From: Gnetum montanum
Taxonomy: Eukaryota > Streptophyta > Gnetopsida > Gnetales > Gnetaceae
Direction: 5' to 3'
NCBI GenBank assembly: GCA_015680685.1
Contig: MNCI01001300.1
Location: 294,547-358,546, forward strand
Length of the DNA stretch: 64,000 nt
The notes beneath the pieces are model-generated. The model was not told where the DNA came from, ran no database searches, and worked only from the letters and a program-made list of their open reading frames with translations. The translations under genes and the position numbers were made by a program. Below, piece by piece: positions 1 to 11,184 of the stretch (its first letter is position 1; every line of letters starts with the position of its first letter).

Positions 1-1480
1 TGGAGATGGAATCCATCCATAGATGGAGTACCATGCTAGAACTATTTAATGACAAATACTAGACATATTATAGAGTGTCTAATCTGAGAAGGTAAATCCA
101 AGGTTGGAAATAGGGAACACATGAACCCTTGGATGCCAACATGGATAAATATTATTCTCTCTTACATTGATTCCATGGTGGTAGTTATTCTTAGAGGGAA
201 CAAATCTACCACATCATAGATGAGCTCAAAGCAAAAACTCCAAGAACTCTTGGGTTTATGCCCAAGGGAGACTATCCAACCTAAGAGCTCGTCAGATACA
301 AGGGCTAATAGACTAGGTAGCAAAAGAAGAAGGTGAGTTGTGAAAAAGGGAAAGTATAGAAGAATATAATAAGGATCCTTCTATTAGGAAAAAGGAGATC
401 TCATTCTATGATGGGGAGGAGTCATCACTTGATGAGGTGGTGAATAGGAAAACCTTACCTACACAAAAGTCTATTTCTAATATTTTGGCAAAGCTTAATA
501 AATTATAAGACTCTTTGCATGAAAATTTCCAAACTACTATAAAGATTGCTAAAGAATCCAAAGAATAGAATAGTGATCACAACCATAGGAGGTGAAGAGA
601 AGCTTAACATGCCTACCAAAGGGGTAAGGGCAAAATTGCTAGAAGTTGTGGAGATAGACTTCAGTGATGATTGTGATGTGACATTTTTTAATATGGCCAT
701 CCTAAGGGATGTTACCTTGTGATGTCACACTTACAAGATTTTGGGGTGTATGCATTGAATCCTATACTAGCACAGAGGTAAGCACCTAGATGATTATATT
801 ATCCTCAAGGAAATCCATGGAAGTTCCACTAGTAACAACAAGCTTACTACCCAAGTGGAGCTCCACCACAACCATATGAGCAATTATAGCAGTGGCACCA
901 ACCACAATCACGGGGAATGCCATTTCCAAGACAATAGTTCCCTTACAGGCAACTAGATCCATATAGGTACCATGTTTAGCAACCTATTTTTCCAGAAATC
1001 TTTGCTAGTCATGCCTCATTCCAACATCATAATTATCTTCTAGAGTACCATCAAAATCATTCACCATTTACTCAAGGGGAGCACCCATATCCATGTCTTC
1101 CTCTACATCTATCTACACACATCCCTTGGCCCTCTACTCAGTTACCTCATGCTTCATCCATGCAGGGCAAACTTTCCCCAAAACTATAGTAACCAAATGC
1201 TATGAGGGCTATAAATTTACAATCAACCTTCCAATCTAATGATTTGGAAAATCAATCTAAGAAATGACCATTTTTTCAACTTAATAGTCCTTCCAAAGCC
1301 TCTTAACCTAATGTAGCTAGTTGCCCTATATCTCCAACACCCTCATCCTCTACATTAAACATATTTGAGAGTCCTTCAAACCAAATGCTACCTTAGATCC
1401 ACACCATGATATCAACTCATGCTATTTTTGATTGGATCAAGGCTAGCAACCTTCCCACAAAAAGATCTAACCTATGAAGT
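1..1480 (+). pseudogene. gag: Element A gag (capsid C-terminal part and proline/glutamine-rich tail), degenerate
   Basis: Gag would form the virus-like particle that packages element RNA. Reading frames around 1-250 give S-I-H-R-W-S-T-M-L-E-L-F-N, matching the same stretch in gag of B, C, D and E, followed by an R-E-Q-I-Y-H-I-I-D-E-L segment typical of plant Ty3 capsids. The distal part (about 820-1400) is rich in Gln, Asn, His, Pro and Ser, as in the other copies. Stops occur at positions that are Gln or Trp in the relatives, for example the TAG after N-D-K-Y. No CCHC zinc knuckle was seen, although a C-D-V and His region near 670-730 resembles the C-D-I...H-P-K-G segment of E. Confidence 0.7.
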
Positions 1481-1499
1481 CCTCTTATTTACTTACAAA

Positions 1500-2330
1500 T
1501 CACTAGACATGAGCCATGCAAGGCTCTTGTTGATTTTGATTCTAGTATCAATCTCATCTCCCATGACATGTACAAGGCTTAGAACCTACCACCTCTCAAG
1601 AAGAGCAACATCCATTTAGAATTGGTAGACCAATCACTCACTATCTCTTTGGGGTTAGTGGAGGACATTGTGACCATAGCTTGTGGGTGGCCTTATCCTT
1701 TTGATTTTTTGGTGATCAAGGTAGAAAACTACAAAGGTGACATCCCTATCATTATGGAACATGCAAGGTTAAGAACTCCTTGAAAATCTCAAAGGAAAAT
1801 GAATTTGGATGGCTTGAGAAGAAGCAAGTTCCATACATTATGTAAAATGATAATGGGTTCAATTACGTGAAAAAAATATAGTCCATTGAAAGTACATACA
1901 TTAAAGCATGCAATCAGTGTGCACATGAAGTAGATATCCAAAGGTGCCTATACATAGTAGCCACAAAACAAGTGAGCACCCAATGGTTGATAGATGACTT
2001 TCATAGTAGCACGCTACACATGGAATCTACTGAGAGCTTCACATGTGCCTATGTTGAAGGCATGGATGAAATTGAACAAGTTCATCACCAACTCTTTGAT
2101 GGTGAAGATGATGATACTTTTTGGGAAGAGTTAGAAATCCATGATAATTTCAAGCTAAAGCCCCTAGAGTTAAAAACTCTACTAGCCAACATGGAGTATG
2201 CATTTTTTAAAAATGGTAAGTTGATTATAATCAATGCAAATCTTGCTCCTGAACAAAAAGAAAAGTTGTTAGAGGTGGTCAAAAAATGGCTAATAGCATT
2301 TACTGGCTAATATATTGAGCTGATTGGAAT
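1500..2330 (+). pseudogene. pol: Element A retropepsin-like protease and protease-RT linker
   Basis: The aspartic protease releases the Gag-Pol products. At 1512-1600 the frame reads E-P-C-K-A-L-V-D-F-D-S-S-I-N-L-I-S, the retropepsin active-site region (expected D-S/T-G-A/S); the second active-site residue is changed to Phe. The relatives have A-L-I-D-S-N-S-R (E) and L-L-D-L-G-S-S (D) here. A linker follows; its 1972-2310 part is still open for 112 codons and is highly acidic, with a C-terminal segment similar to 48610-48870 on the minus strand in E. A stop interrupts H-D-M-Y-K-A just after the active site. Confidence 0.75.
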
Positions 2331-3240
2331 TGATCCAAGGATATGCTAGCATCGTATTTACACCAACCTGGTCATGAAGCCAAGAAGGCAGCTGCAGAGA
2401 TGGTTGAACCCCAAGTTGAAGTAGATCATCAAAGAGAAAATAGAACAACTCCTCAAGGTAAGGTTCATCTATCCCATCAAAAATAATGAGTGGGTTACTT
2501 CACTTGTAATTATGCCAAAGAAAGGTGGCAAGGGGCAAGTCTACATCAAATTTAGGTTGTTGAACATGGAAACATTTAAAGATAATTTTTCATTACCATT
2601 TGTAGACCAAGTGTTGGACACTATATCTTGGCATTGTTATTATAGCTTTGATGGTTATAGTGGCTATAACCAAATCTAGATTATGCTCAAATATTAAGCC
2701 AAAACAACATTCATGAGTCCCTAGGGAACTTTTGCATATTTCAAGATGTTGTTTAGTCTATGCAATGCCCCTACAACATTCCAATGCCTGGCCCTTAGTA
2801 TTTTTCAACATCATATTAGTAGTGGAGTAGAAGTCTTTATGGATGACTTCTCTAGCTATGGGGCTACATTTGAGCAATCCTTGAACTATCTTGAGTAAGT
2901 ACTAAAAAGATGTGTTGAAAAAAACCTTAGGCTAAATTGGTAGAAAAGTCATTTAATGGTATAGAAAGGCATAGTACTGGGGCACAAAATTACTCAAGTA
3001 GGGATTGGCGTAGACCTAGAAAAGATAAGGTTCATCCAAAGAATCACACGCTAACTAGATATAGTTAAAGATGTTTGGTCATTTCTTAGACATATTAGCT
3101 ACTACCGATGGTTTATAGAGAATTTCTATAAGATCACAAAGTTGTTAGTTGAGATTACAAAGAAAGATGCTCCATTCATCTAGACTAAGGAGTATGAATA
3201 TGCATTCCAATAGCTAAAGGACAAACTTGTAGAAACTCCA
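2331..3240 (+). pseudogene. pol: Element A reverse transcriptase, degenerate
   Basis: RT copies element RNA into cDNA in the particle. Visible blocks in order are I-G-I-D-P-R-I-C (2325-2350), W-V-T-S-L-V-I-M-P-K-K-G-G-K (2490-2530), the palm D-G-Y-S-G-Y-N-Q-I (2650-2690) and the catalytic box F-M-D-D-F (2836-2850), then Y-G-A-T-F-E-Q-S-L-N-Y-L-E, L-K-R-C and V-L-G-H-K-I. The F-M-D-D box keeps both aspartates. Stops fall at Gln or Trp positions, for example N-Q-I-stop where E has N-Q-I-Q. Ty3/gypsy assignment is firm from the order RT, RNase H, integrase. Confidence 0.9.
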
Positions 3241-3720
3241 ATTCTATGGGTACCAAACTCATCTAGACCATTTCATATAATGATAGATGCATCTAATTAT
3301 GCCTTGGAAGCTTTGCTTATGCAGTTGGATGATAAGAAACATCCATATTACATCCACTGCGCTAGCTAAAGCATTGTGGGTGCATAGTTGAATTACACCA
3401 CAATTGAGAATGGACTAATGGCAGTGGTGTATGATCTCAAAAAATTTAGGTAGTATGTGCTTAGCTATAAAGTATTTGTGCACATAGATCACAGTGCCAT
3501 CCACTTCCTAATAAACAAGGCAATGGTAAGCCCTTGTATCATACGGTGGCTCATGATCTTGTAGGAATTCAATATCACAATGGTAGATTGAAAGGGGATT
3601 GAGAATGTGGTCATTAACCATCTATCTCAGTTAAGATGGAAGAACAAAGACGAGAGTCCACTCTCTATTCAGTTTCTAGACTAACTCCTCTTTACAAGAG
3701 CAATAATTGGACAAATGCTT
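3241..3720 (+). pseudogene. pol: Element A RNase H domain, degenerate
   Basis: This domain degrades RNA in the RNA-DNA hybrid. P-F-H-I-M-I-D-A-S-N-Y-A-L (3268-3310) carries the first catalytic aspartate. F-V-H-I-D-H-S-A-I-H-F-L near 3475-3515 carries the T/I-D-H motif and I-I-R-W-L-M follows. The segment ends with K-G-I-E-N-V-V-I-N-H-L-S-Q-L, the usual boundary to the integrase linker. Several TAG/TGA stops interrupt it, including one after V-D where other elements read R or D. Confidence 0.85.
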
Positions 3721-3769
3721 GTAGAAACAAAATGATATGATGGCATTCTCACTCACCTTCTTACTTCGG

Positions 3770-5082
3770 AGATGCCACTAGATCTGGACCTTAGGAAGAA
3801 ATAATAGTTTCTTCATTGGGCTAAGTACTTCATGAAAATCAATGAACACATTTACCAAGTGTGCATCACTGGCCCGGGTTATTGGTGTGTCCTTGATGCA
3901 AACTAATTGCTCATTCTCTAAGATGCTCATAAAGGCCCTTGTAAAGGCCACTATGCTTGGAGATGCATGACCATAAAAATATTGATGAAAAGATACTATT
4001 GGCCTATAATTTTCAAGGATGCCCACTAGTTTGTCCAATCCTGTGAACATTGTCAACAAGATGGTGGAATGACTACTTAAATGGAGGATCCTCAATAGTC
4101 AATTCAACCACTGGAGCCCTTTGACATATGGAGCATTAACTTCATGGATCCCATCACACCCATGTCCAATGAAAAGGCATACATCATTGTAGCTGTCGAC
4201 TATTGCACCAAATGGATAGAAGCAGTAGCCATCACCAACTATACATCATCCACTACTACTAAATTTATACAACAACATATTGTAAATAGGTTTGGGATGC
4301 CACATGTACTGAACTCTAATAATGGAACTCATTTTACAAGTGCCGCTTTTTGAAAACTTATGCAACACTTGGGGGTCAAACATAAATTAACAACACCCTA
4401 TCACCCCCAAGCCAATGGTCAAGCAGAGGTAACTAATAGGGAGATCACAAAGATTTTAACAAGAACTATTAGCAAATATAGGAGAGACCAAAGCACAAAA
4501 CTCAACAATACCCTTCGGGCCTATTGCTCAACATGGTAGCTCCCTATTGGCTACTCTCCCTATGAATTAGTATATGGGAAAGTTCCAACACTCCTGATTC
4601 AATCCGAGCTCTTTACACTCTCAACAGCCTATGATCTAGATCTTGAGCTAAATCTAGCACAAAAAGGAAGATTGATCAACATAAATGTGCTAGATGAAAA
4701 CTAATTAGTGGTATTATCCTTGAATGAAGTGCACAAAGCATACAATAGGAAATGTCATGACCTTAGAATATAGAAAGTAAAATTTCAACCTAGAGATAAG
4801 ATTCTTTACTAGAATCCCACACATGTACCTTAGAGAACTAAGTTCCAAACATTGTGGGAGGGACCTTCTATAATTGCCAAAAACTTTTTATTTGGGGTCA
4901 TGTTAATCTAAAAACCTGAGAGCCTAAATAAAAACTAGTTGGTCAACATTCAATAAGTGAAACCTTTCCATGAGACCAAGCAAGCTAGTACAATAAATAC
5001 CTCAATGGATGGACAACCACACTTAATTTTTTGGATCTCCTCCTTCCAGCTTAGTCGTAGGTGAGATGGCCATTTTTGCTAA
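3770..5082 (+). pseudogene. pol: Element A integrase, with pol stop codon at 5080-5082
   Basis: Integrase joins the cDNA to host DNA. The N-terminal zinc-binding region is at about 3940-4075 (G-H-Y-A-W, then C-E-H-C-Q). The catalytic core starts near 4130 (F-M-D-P-I-T-P, then V-A-V-D-Y-C-T-K-W-I-E-A). The segment that normally reads S-D-N/G-G-T-H-F reads N-S-N-N-G-T-H-F, so the second catalytic Asp is lost. Q-A-N-G-Q-A-E-V-T-N-R-E keeps the Glu (about 4412-4445). The C-terminal part (K-A-Y-N-R-K, L-W-E-G-P) has no chromodomain. The frame ends D-G-H-F-C-stop and overlaps the next ORF by 17 nt. Confidence 0.88.
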
Positions 5083-5284
5083 TCATACACATGGCCCTCA
5101 GTTTTTCTATTTTTTATTTTGCAAATTGTTTACTTTACACCTTTTTGATTTTAAAACTTCTTTCCATTTTACAACATTTTTTGTTTTACATCTTGTTAGT
5201 ACATTTAAACTTTTCTTGAATATTTTACACTTTTTTATATATTTTACTTTATGTTTAGTGTGTGATTTTCATAATTTTTGCTAA
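5066..5284 (+). CDS. Small hydrophobic Phe-rich ORF overlapping the end of pol (element A copy)
   Basis: This 72-codon ORF starts at an ATG inside the last codons of pol, in another frame. It begins M-A-I-F-A-N-H and is then dominated by Phe, Leu, Tyr and His, enough for one or two membrane-spanning segments. The E copy (46522 to 46367, minus) begins M-A-I-C-A-N-H and the D copy (34837 to 34685, minus) M-A-T-N-A-S-H, with the same 17-nt overlap. I recognise no family. The reading frame could survive merely because T-rich DNA contains few stop codons, so coding status is uncertain. Confidence 0.4.
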   Translation: MAIFANHTHGPQFFYFLFCKLFTLHLFDFKTSFHFTTFFVLHLVSTFKLFLNILHFFIYFTLCLVCDFHNFC

Positions 5285-7138
5285 TAAAAGTGCTTTATTG
5301 CTACAAGAGATAGTGGTGCTATAGCTGTTACTAATGGTGGTTTGTGCTTTATGTTTTGTTTACTAATTCCTAGTTTCTATTTTTGAATTTTTGTGCAAAT
5401 GGCTGAGTCATGTTATTTTTATGGAATAGGCAATGAGTCCATATCATCCACCCATCCAAAAACTCTATGGTTTTCCTTGTTTTGGAAATTTAAGATCCCT
5501 TTCATTAAATAAACTTTTAATAAATTTGTGAGCTTGGTAGTTTCTAAAATTTGGAAGAATTCAAAGGTTTGCATAGGGTGTAACTTTAAAGGGATTCAAT
5601 ACTCTTTGTACTCTTCTACTTACTTAGGTGCTTGAGTGTCTTCATAGACTTCTTATCATTCTATGTTGACATATAACATGAAGTTAAATAAGTCTTTACA
5701 TGGTGTGGTTCCCATCTAAAATGAACAAAAATAAAAATAAAAAAATAAAACATGATGGAAATTCAAAGCAACCCCTTAGACAAAGTAATAGGCTACAAGC
5801 ACTAGTTATGGGACTAGAAAGACATGTTACCCATGCTTGAAGGTCCTCTTTAACTTCCTACTTCTCTTTTCTTCTCTTTATGGAGTGGTGGTTGTTTTGT
5901 GGGAGCACTCTTATGTCAAGAGGGGATGGATCACTCTTGGAGTGGCAATGCGAAGTTACTAAAAGAGATTGGTTTTGGTCTAGACTAAGGATGGATCTTC
6001 TTAGGTCATTTTAAACAAAAAACTTCACAAGGGACTTCTTATGGCCTCAATTTGGAATTCCATTCCACCTTCTCCATCATCCATCTATGCTATCTGTAAT
6101 TCACCTTACTATTGATGTCCATGTTCTTAATTCGGTGTCTTGGTTTGACGTACTTGAATTCTTAGGTAGAATCTTCCAAGTTTTGGTCCTTAACTTTCAT
6201 TGACCATTAATCACCTATGGGGCCCACAAAATCCTTAGGTTTAGGTTATGCAAGGGCAAACAAGGTGTATGCCTACTATGGGAAGGACCCACTTGCATCT
6301 CTCTTCGTTGGGTTCGTTAAGCACCTTAACCTTAGTTATTCTTGTAAGGAGAATCTTTCGTACATCCATCTTCTACATAAAACCATGTGCTCCTTGATAT
6401 ATTTTGTTCAATAAACACATTTTCTATCAAATTTTTTAAATTTTGAGCTTTCAAAGATCCTCTTCAATGATTTCATCATATTCTTGGCTTTTCTAGGACA
6501 CCATGGACCCCAAATTCATTGAAACGTTCCTTGTATTTTTTAACATATTAAAATTTCAAATTTTTCTCTCCAAGCTCCATACATGGGGCCCCATCGACGG
6601 AGTAGACCTATATATATGAGGCCACATATATGGGACCTCATCGATGTAGAAAAAAATATTATATAGATGCATGATCCCACTTTGGAATTTTCATAGTTTC
6701 TCATAAACGCCAAGGGAGTTTTTCAAATTTTTAGAGCCTAGAACCTTCTAGAGACCATAACTTTCTAATCGTTTATCTAAATCACTTTGTTCTTTAACAT
6801 TGTAGCTACTAGAGGTAAGATCCCCTGCATCATGGGGGCCACAAATGTGCCATTTTTTATAGAAAATGTTTTGCCATTTTTCTAACTCCCACAAAGATTT
6901 AACTAAGAAATCAACTATTAAATAACAAATTACAGAGTTAAACCTTTCTAATGAGCTTTGGTAACATTTACAATAAAAAATTAATAATTAATTAATAAAA
7001 TAATCAATCTACATGATCCAACCTTAGCTAAAGTGTAACTAACTAACAAGATAGGGTATTTAAAAATTTAAAGTTACACATTATATTTACCAATATATGG
7101 ATGTGTTATGATTGCAAATGACACCAAAATGCAAACAC
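5285..7138 (+). other. Element A spacer between pol and ORF3
   Basis: About 1.85 kb with no sustained frame. It is related to 44510-46360 (minus) in E and, in its first 1.2 kb, to 33650-34680 (minus) in D. It contains a conserved phrase about a hundred bases after the hydrophobic ORF (near 5440-5480, with counterparts in B, C, D and E), several A/T-rich tracts and the promoter-like block at 6584-6665. The open frame 6217-6414 (65 codons) has no counterpart preserved in E and is probably chance. Confidence 0.6.
6584..6665 (+). promoter_or_regulatory. Internal LTR-like promoter block before ORF3 (element A)
   Basis: Two copies of a GG-C/A-CC-C/T-CATCGA-C/T-G motif (near 6587-6603 and 6632-6650) flank a TATATATA run (6609-6616), with a second A/T-rich TATA-like stretch at 6650-6665. 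The same motif type occurs in the LTR U3 of this element (10245-10290). The matching block in E (44940-45035) is better preserved. A role as a promoter for ORF3 is inference. Confidence 0.4.
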
Positions 7139-9990
7139 ATGCAGGAAGTAGGACCATCTAAACCAAGGGAGAAATGGCCTAGAATAGGAAGGGGTCAAGA
7201 ATAAGCCTAGGAAGAACCACTTGCAACCCACACCACAAGTCCTGTTAGGGAAGAGGCCAAGGTGGAATCTATTTGATAGATTCCAAAACTAGCAACAATA
7301 ATAGAACATTCCCACCAAGATGATGCACTAGCACAATAAGAAAATCTTTAGGTGACCTTGAAAGAAGCCTACTTGAATCAAATCAAATCAAGGGAGGTCC
7401 AAAAAATGGTGCTCCAGGAGTTAAAATTTGGCCCTTTCTTGGAGTAAGCATCAAAAGAAGTGTAGGACCAACTAAAGACCTCTCCCATGTGGCTATTTAT
7501 CAATTCCACCAAGGAGTGGTCTATGGAAGAGACATTTTTATTTTGGAACAACAGGTAGGCTAGATCAACAGTAAAAATTAAGGACATCTTAGTGTCCTAC
7601 TCGATGTAGGCCATTGTTGAAGTGCTTAGGTTGCTAGAAATAGGGATGAATCTTGTTGAGATTCCAATGTAGGTAGACCCCAACATCAAGAAATAATGGA
7701 TGTGATGGTGCTATGGTGTTGATTGCAAGGAGTTTGATGCACTCACACAAGCAAAAAGGATCCACTACAAGATTGCAACCTTCCACCTGAATCCCATGGT
7801 GAGGCCAAGAAAAATCACCACCCTTTCTGCCTATGCATGTGTCACTTTGAGTGGAAGATTCCCTGTCAACCTTCCATAGTTGATCTATCTAGAGTTGGAG
7901 AAGCAGTTTAAAGAAAATGAACATGGAAGGAAGGCACTCCCCTTTCCATGCCTCATTAGAAAATTTTTTCAGAGGGGAGGAATAGTCCATTATACAAATG
8001 ATGCTGTTAGGCATGCCTTGATCACTAATTGGGTAGAAATAATGAAAGAAAAAATGCCTAAAAAATCATTTAATAAGAGGAGTAGCAACCACCACCTCCA
8101 CATGCCACTCAAAAAACTTTGCTAGACATCACTGCAATAGCTTAATTGCTATGCAAATACCAAGAATGGCTCTTGAGTGAACAAGAGCAATGAGCAGGCA
8201 TGAGTGGTGGAGACCCATTTGTGTACTAATCAATAATGAGTCACCTAAATGAGGTGGCCTAAACAATAAGCCTAATGGGTGGGGGTGAATCCATTTTATT
8301 GATCCAAAGAATGTAGTTGTTTGCAAGGTCAAATCCTAGTGCTAGAGAGGTCATGGTATCTCTCACAGAACAATAGCCACTCCTAGAAATTTTTAGGAAT
8401 GCTGCAACCTTCTCAATGCACTTGAAGGAAGGTGAGGGGGCAATAGTATTAGTGATGAAACACCAAGGATAGGAGACAATAGTAGATATGGTTCTTGATT
8501 AGATTGCTAAAACATTTAACATACCTATAGCATCTATACCATATGTAATAGCACTAAAAAATGTGTAGAAGTTCATAAGGATCACAAGCGGTAGAGTAAA
8601 TGTAGCACAACATGAAGAACTATTGGATTGACTAGTGGGAACCAGACAATATTTTCTAGATATCTTTGATCTTCCAGATAATATTATTGCAACCCAATTA
8701 AAACTACTAGAGGAAAGGGGCAAAAACATCATCTTGGAGGGGCAACTCAAAATACCCAAGGAGCTAAATGAACACTTGGCTACTAAAGTTGCTGAATTAA
8801 GAGTTCAAATTGCTGACCCTACATTTCTCAACCTAGCATTGACGAGAGATGAAGCTATTAAATGACTTCACACTAGACTAAAAGGGGTTGAGGGTGTGAT
8901 GGAGACGACGATGTTCTATCGACCCTTTGCAGAGGCTACACAACATAAAATTTTGAAGCCCTTGGATCATACCCACCAGGAGAATGTCCAATTGATCCTA
9001 GAGAACCATTGCCTATAGAATGTTAATGAGCACAAATAATAATTAAGCAACTTCATCCATCAATAGCAAGAGCAACTGGCTAAAGAAAACATAGAGATAA
9101 GGAGATTGGTAGTAGAAAATAAAAATATCTCTGTGGAGAATGTCTGTGCCATTTTTCAAAAGACTACAATCAAGGTATCCATCTAGAAATTAGAGGCTCT
9201 TAAATTTGAGAGAGTCAAGGATCATTATAGGGATTAGGTTAGTCTACAAAAAGAAGTGAATGAAACACACATCCAGTTGGCAAAGACAAAAATGAATGAA
9301 ACCCTTTAGCAACTTTAGCAAGGAAGAGAATTATGGCAACCCATCATTGATGGGATAGATGCTTATAACAAGGTAAAGATCTACATGACAAAGTTGTAGA
9401 TTAAGGAGATGATAGAATACATGGAGCTTTCCAATCTCCACTATGCCAATTTGGCCATTTTGACTATTGGATGACTATGGTCAAAACTAGAGAAGTAGGT
9501 GGCTAGCTCATACTTATTGTACAAGGCCAAGTTTAGGCATCACAAAGACACCAAGCAAAAGCTTGCAGTGGCAAATGTTGAACTTGAAGTTCTCAAGGGA
9601 AAAATACACTAATCAAAGATCTACCACCAAGAACCTAGCTAGAAGGATGAATGACTACCAAGAGCTACAAAATGTAGTTAGAGCATTCAATGTCCTATGC
9701 AAATAATTCACTTCCTGGTTTGTCAATACTAAAGAGCTATTCCTAGTAATGACTTATCCATGGGATATCCCCATTCCAGTCCACATTGGTGATGCTATGT
9801 GGACTATGAATGATCTCCAAAGTAAGGAGAAGAAGATGAATACATTACTAGAGGCCTTTCACCTTCCATTTGAGGTTGCAACCACAACAAGATAGCCACA
9901 GCCACCTTAGTCACTACACATACTCGAAGTTAGCAAAGGTCCTTTAGAACCTTAGAAGCCTCATTGCCTAGGACTATCTAATCTTCTCCA
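7139..9990 (+). pseudogene. Element A ORF3: plant-transposon-type domain plus long coiled coil, degenerate
   Basis: A region of about 950 codons, best read by piecing together frames. The N-terminal third (7370-8100) contains M-E-E-T-F-L-F-W-N-N-R, F-H-L-N-P-M-V-R-P-R-K and P-F-P-C-L-I-R-K, the pattern of the 'putative plant transposon protein' domain of extra ORFs in plant retroelements (assigned from memory). From 8640 to 9600 it is Lys/Glu/Leu-rich with heptad-like Leu spacing, so a coiled coil is likely. The C-terminus has P-W-D-I-P-I-P-V-H-I-G-D-A-M-W-T-M (about 9757-9810), also conserved in E. No signal peptide or membrane segment was seen, so I would not call it env. Confidence 0.6.
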
Positions 9991-10202
9991 TCATCTTCAT
10001 TCGATCAGAGGATATGTTATCCAATTTCTGTAGTCATGTCATGGTATTCAATTTTGTGTTACGAACACCACAATTTTTCTTGTAATGTGTTGATTTGTAT
10101 ACTGGGCACTCAATTTTGTTATGTTTATTTGTTATGTTAAGAGTCAGTCAATAATCTCATACCTTTCCTATTTTGTAAAGGAGATTGAGGATGAGTTTTC
10201 AT

Positions 10203-10217
10203 TTAGTCATGGGGATA
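10203..10217 (+). promoter_or_regulatory. Polypurine tract of element A
   Basis: TTAGTCATGGGGATA lies directly before the LTR start TGATAAGT. E has TTAGTCATGGGGTTA in the same place and D a G-run GTGGGGGTA. This would prime plus-strand DNA synthesis. Confidence 0.7.
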
Positions 10218-11184
10218 TGATAAGTTTCTAAGTGTCATGTTGACAAGCCCCCATTGATGTAGCTTCATGGATGGGCCCTCATAGATGGAGCCCTATTTAC
10301 GTGGTGTTGCCCCATCAACACAACTATTTCAATGTAGTGATTGCTATGTCTACAAGGTCTTGTTGATGTAACCTTGTAATAAAAAATATAAATATGAGCT
10401 CACAGGCATGTTTATGGGGAGGCAATTCATAGTTTTAGTAAATCTCTTCTAGTTTTTTTTTTTCCATTTTATAGTTAGAATATTTCTTTGAGTGCCCACG
10501 ATAGGAGTCAGAAAGTGTATAGATCTTTATTTGAGCATTCTTGTAGTTGAACCACACTAGTGTATATGGTAATAAAGATGAGCCTTTTGATCAAACCTTG
10601 TAGCAATTAGAATAGATTAATGATTTATTTATGCATTTATTATTTTCATTAAATACATAATTAATTAAGCTCAATTACACTTTAAGTCATTAGTTAATTA
10701 ATTAAGCTAAATAGATTAAGCACATAAATATGACCACTTTGAGCATAAACACGTATTTTCTTGGTAATTCAAGTAGTGTTATTTCTTAGTTTGACTAGTA
10801 GCATAGCACTTGGTAAACCAGTAGTGGATATGTGGGTTCAAGATGTGTACAGAAAGTGGGATTAAATGCTTATGTTAGGACTAGTTAGAGACTAGTTAAG
10901 TAGTTAAATTAAATTAGTTATTAAATAACTTCATCCCTCTACTTTAAGTACCAAGGAACATAAAGCATAAAATAATAAAAATCATATGCGTCGATTACAC
11001 TTAACCATACCTTTCTACATCACAAGTGTAATTGGAAAGACAATGAATGACCATTAGGGCAAGGTTCACTTCCTAGAAAACTAGTGTACTAGAAGACATA
11101 GAGTTCATAGAATTCAATCGGATCATGTGTGAACACTTCATGATTCATATGGTTGAGCGTAGGGGTACCTTTCACTGCTTATCA
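10218..11184 (+). repeat. LTR of element A (967 bp), possibly shared with element B
   Basis: It starts TGATAAGT just after the PPT and ends ACTGCTTATCA, giving TG...CA ends and an imperfect terminal inverted repeat. The 3' end contains GCGTAGGGGTACCTTTC, matching the ends of the LTRs of C, D and E. A TATAAATA box is at 10387-10394. The U3 has CCC-C/T-CAT-N-GATG repeats as in E. Because the right side is followed by a PBS-like trace and then, beyond F, by B gag, the same LTR may serve as the 5' LTR of B. Confidence 0.8.
10387..10394 (+). promoter_or_regulatory. TATA box in element A LTR
   Basis: TATAAATA within AAAATATAAATATGAGC, at the same relative place as the TATA boxes of the LTRs of C, D and E. 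It probably marks the U3/R junction region. Confidence 0.55.

Larger units (their letters stand above)
1..11184 (+). mobile_element. Element A: Athila-like Ty3/gypsy LTR retrotransposon, left end outside window
   Basis: The window opens inside the capsid part of gag and continues through protease, RT, RNase H, integrase, a small hydrophobic ORF, a 1.8 kb spacer, a coiled-coil ORF3, a PPT and one LTR. The same order and clearly similar sequence recur inverted in element E, which has both LTRs and a perfect target-site duplication, so the boundaries here are set by comparison. Every ORF is broken by stops and frameshifts, so this is a fossil. The 5' LTR and the start of gag lie to the left of base 1. 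Confidence 0.85.

Noticed and set aside
6217-6414. 65-codon plus-strand ORF in the A spacer
   Set aside because: Not kept in the E spacer at the equivalent place; likely chance.
7139-9990. Envelope (env-like) gene
   Set aside because: Position fits Athila env-like ORFs, but no signal peptide, membrane anchor or Cys pattern; coiled coil and plant-transposon-type domain fit better.
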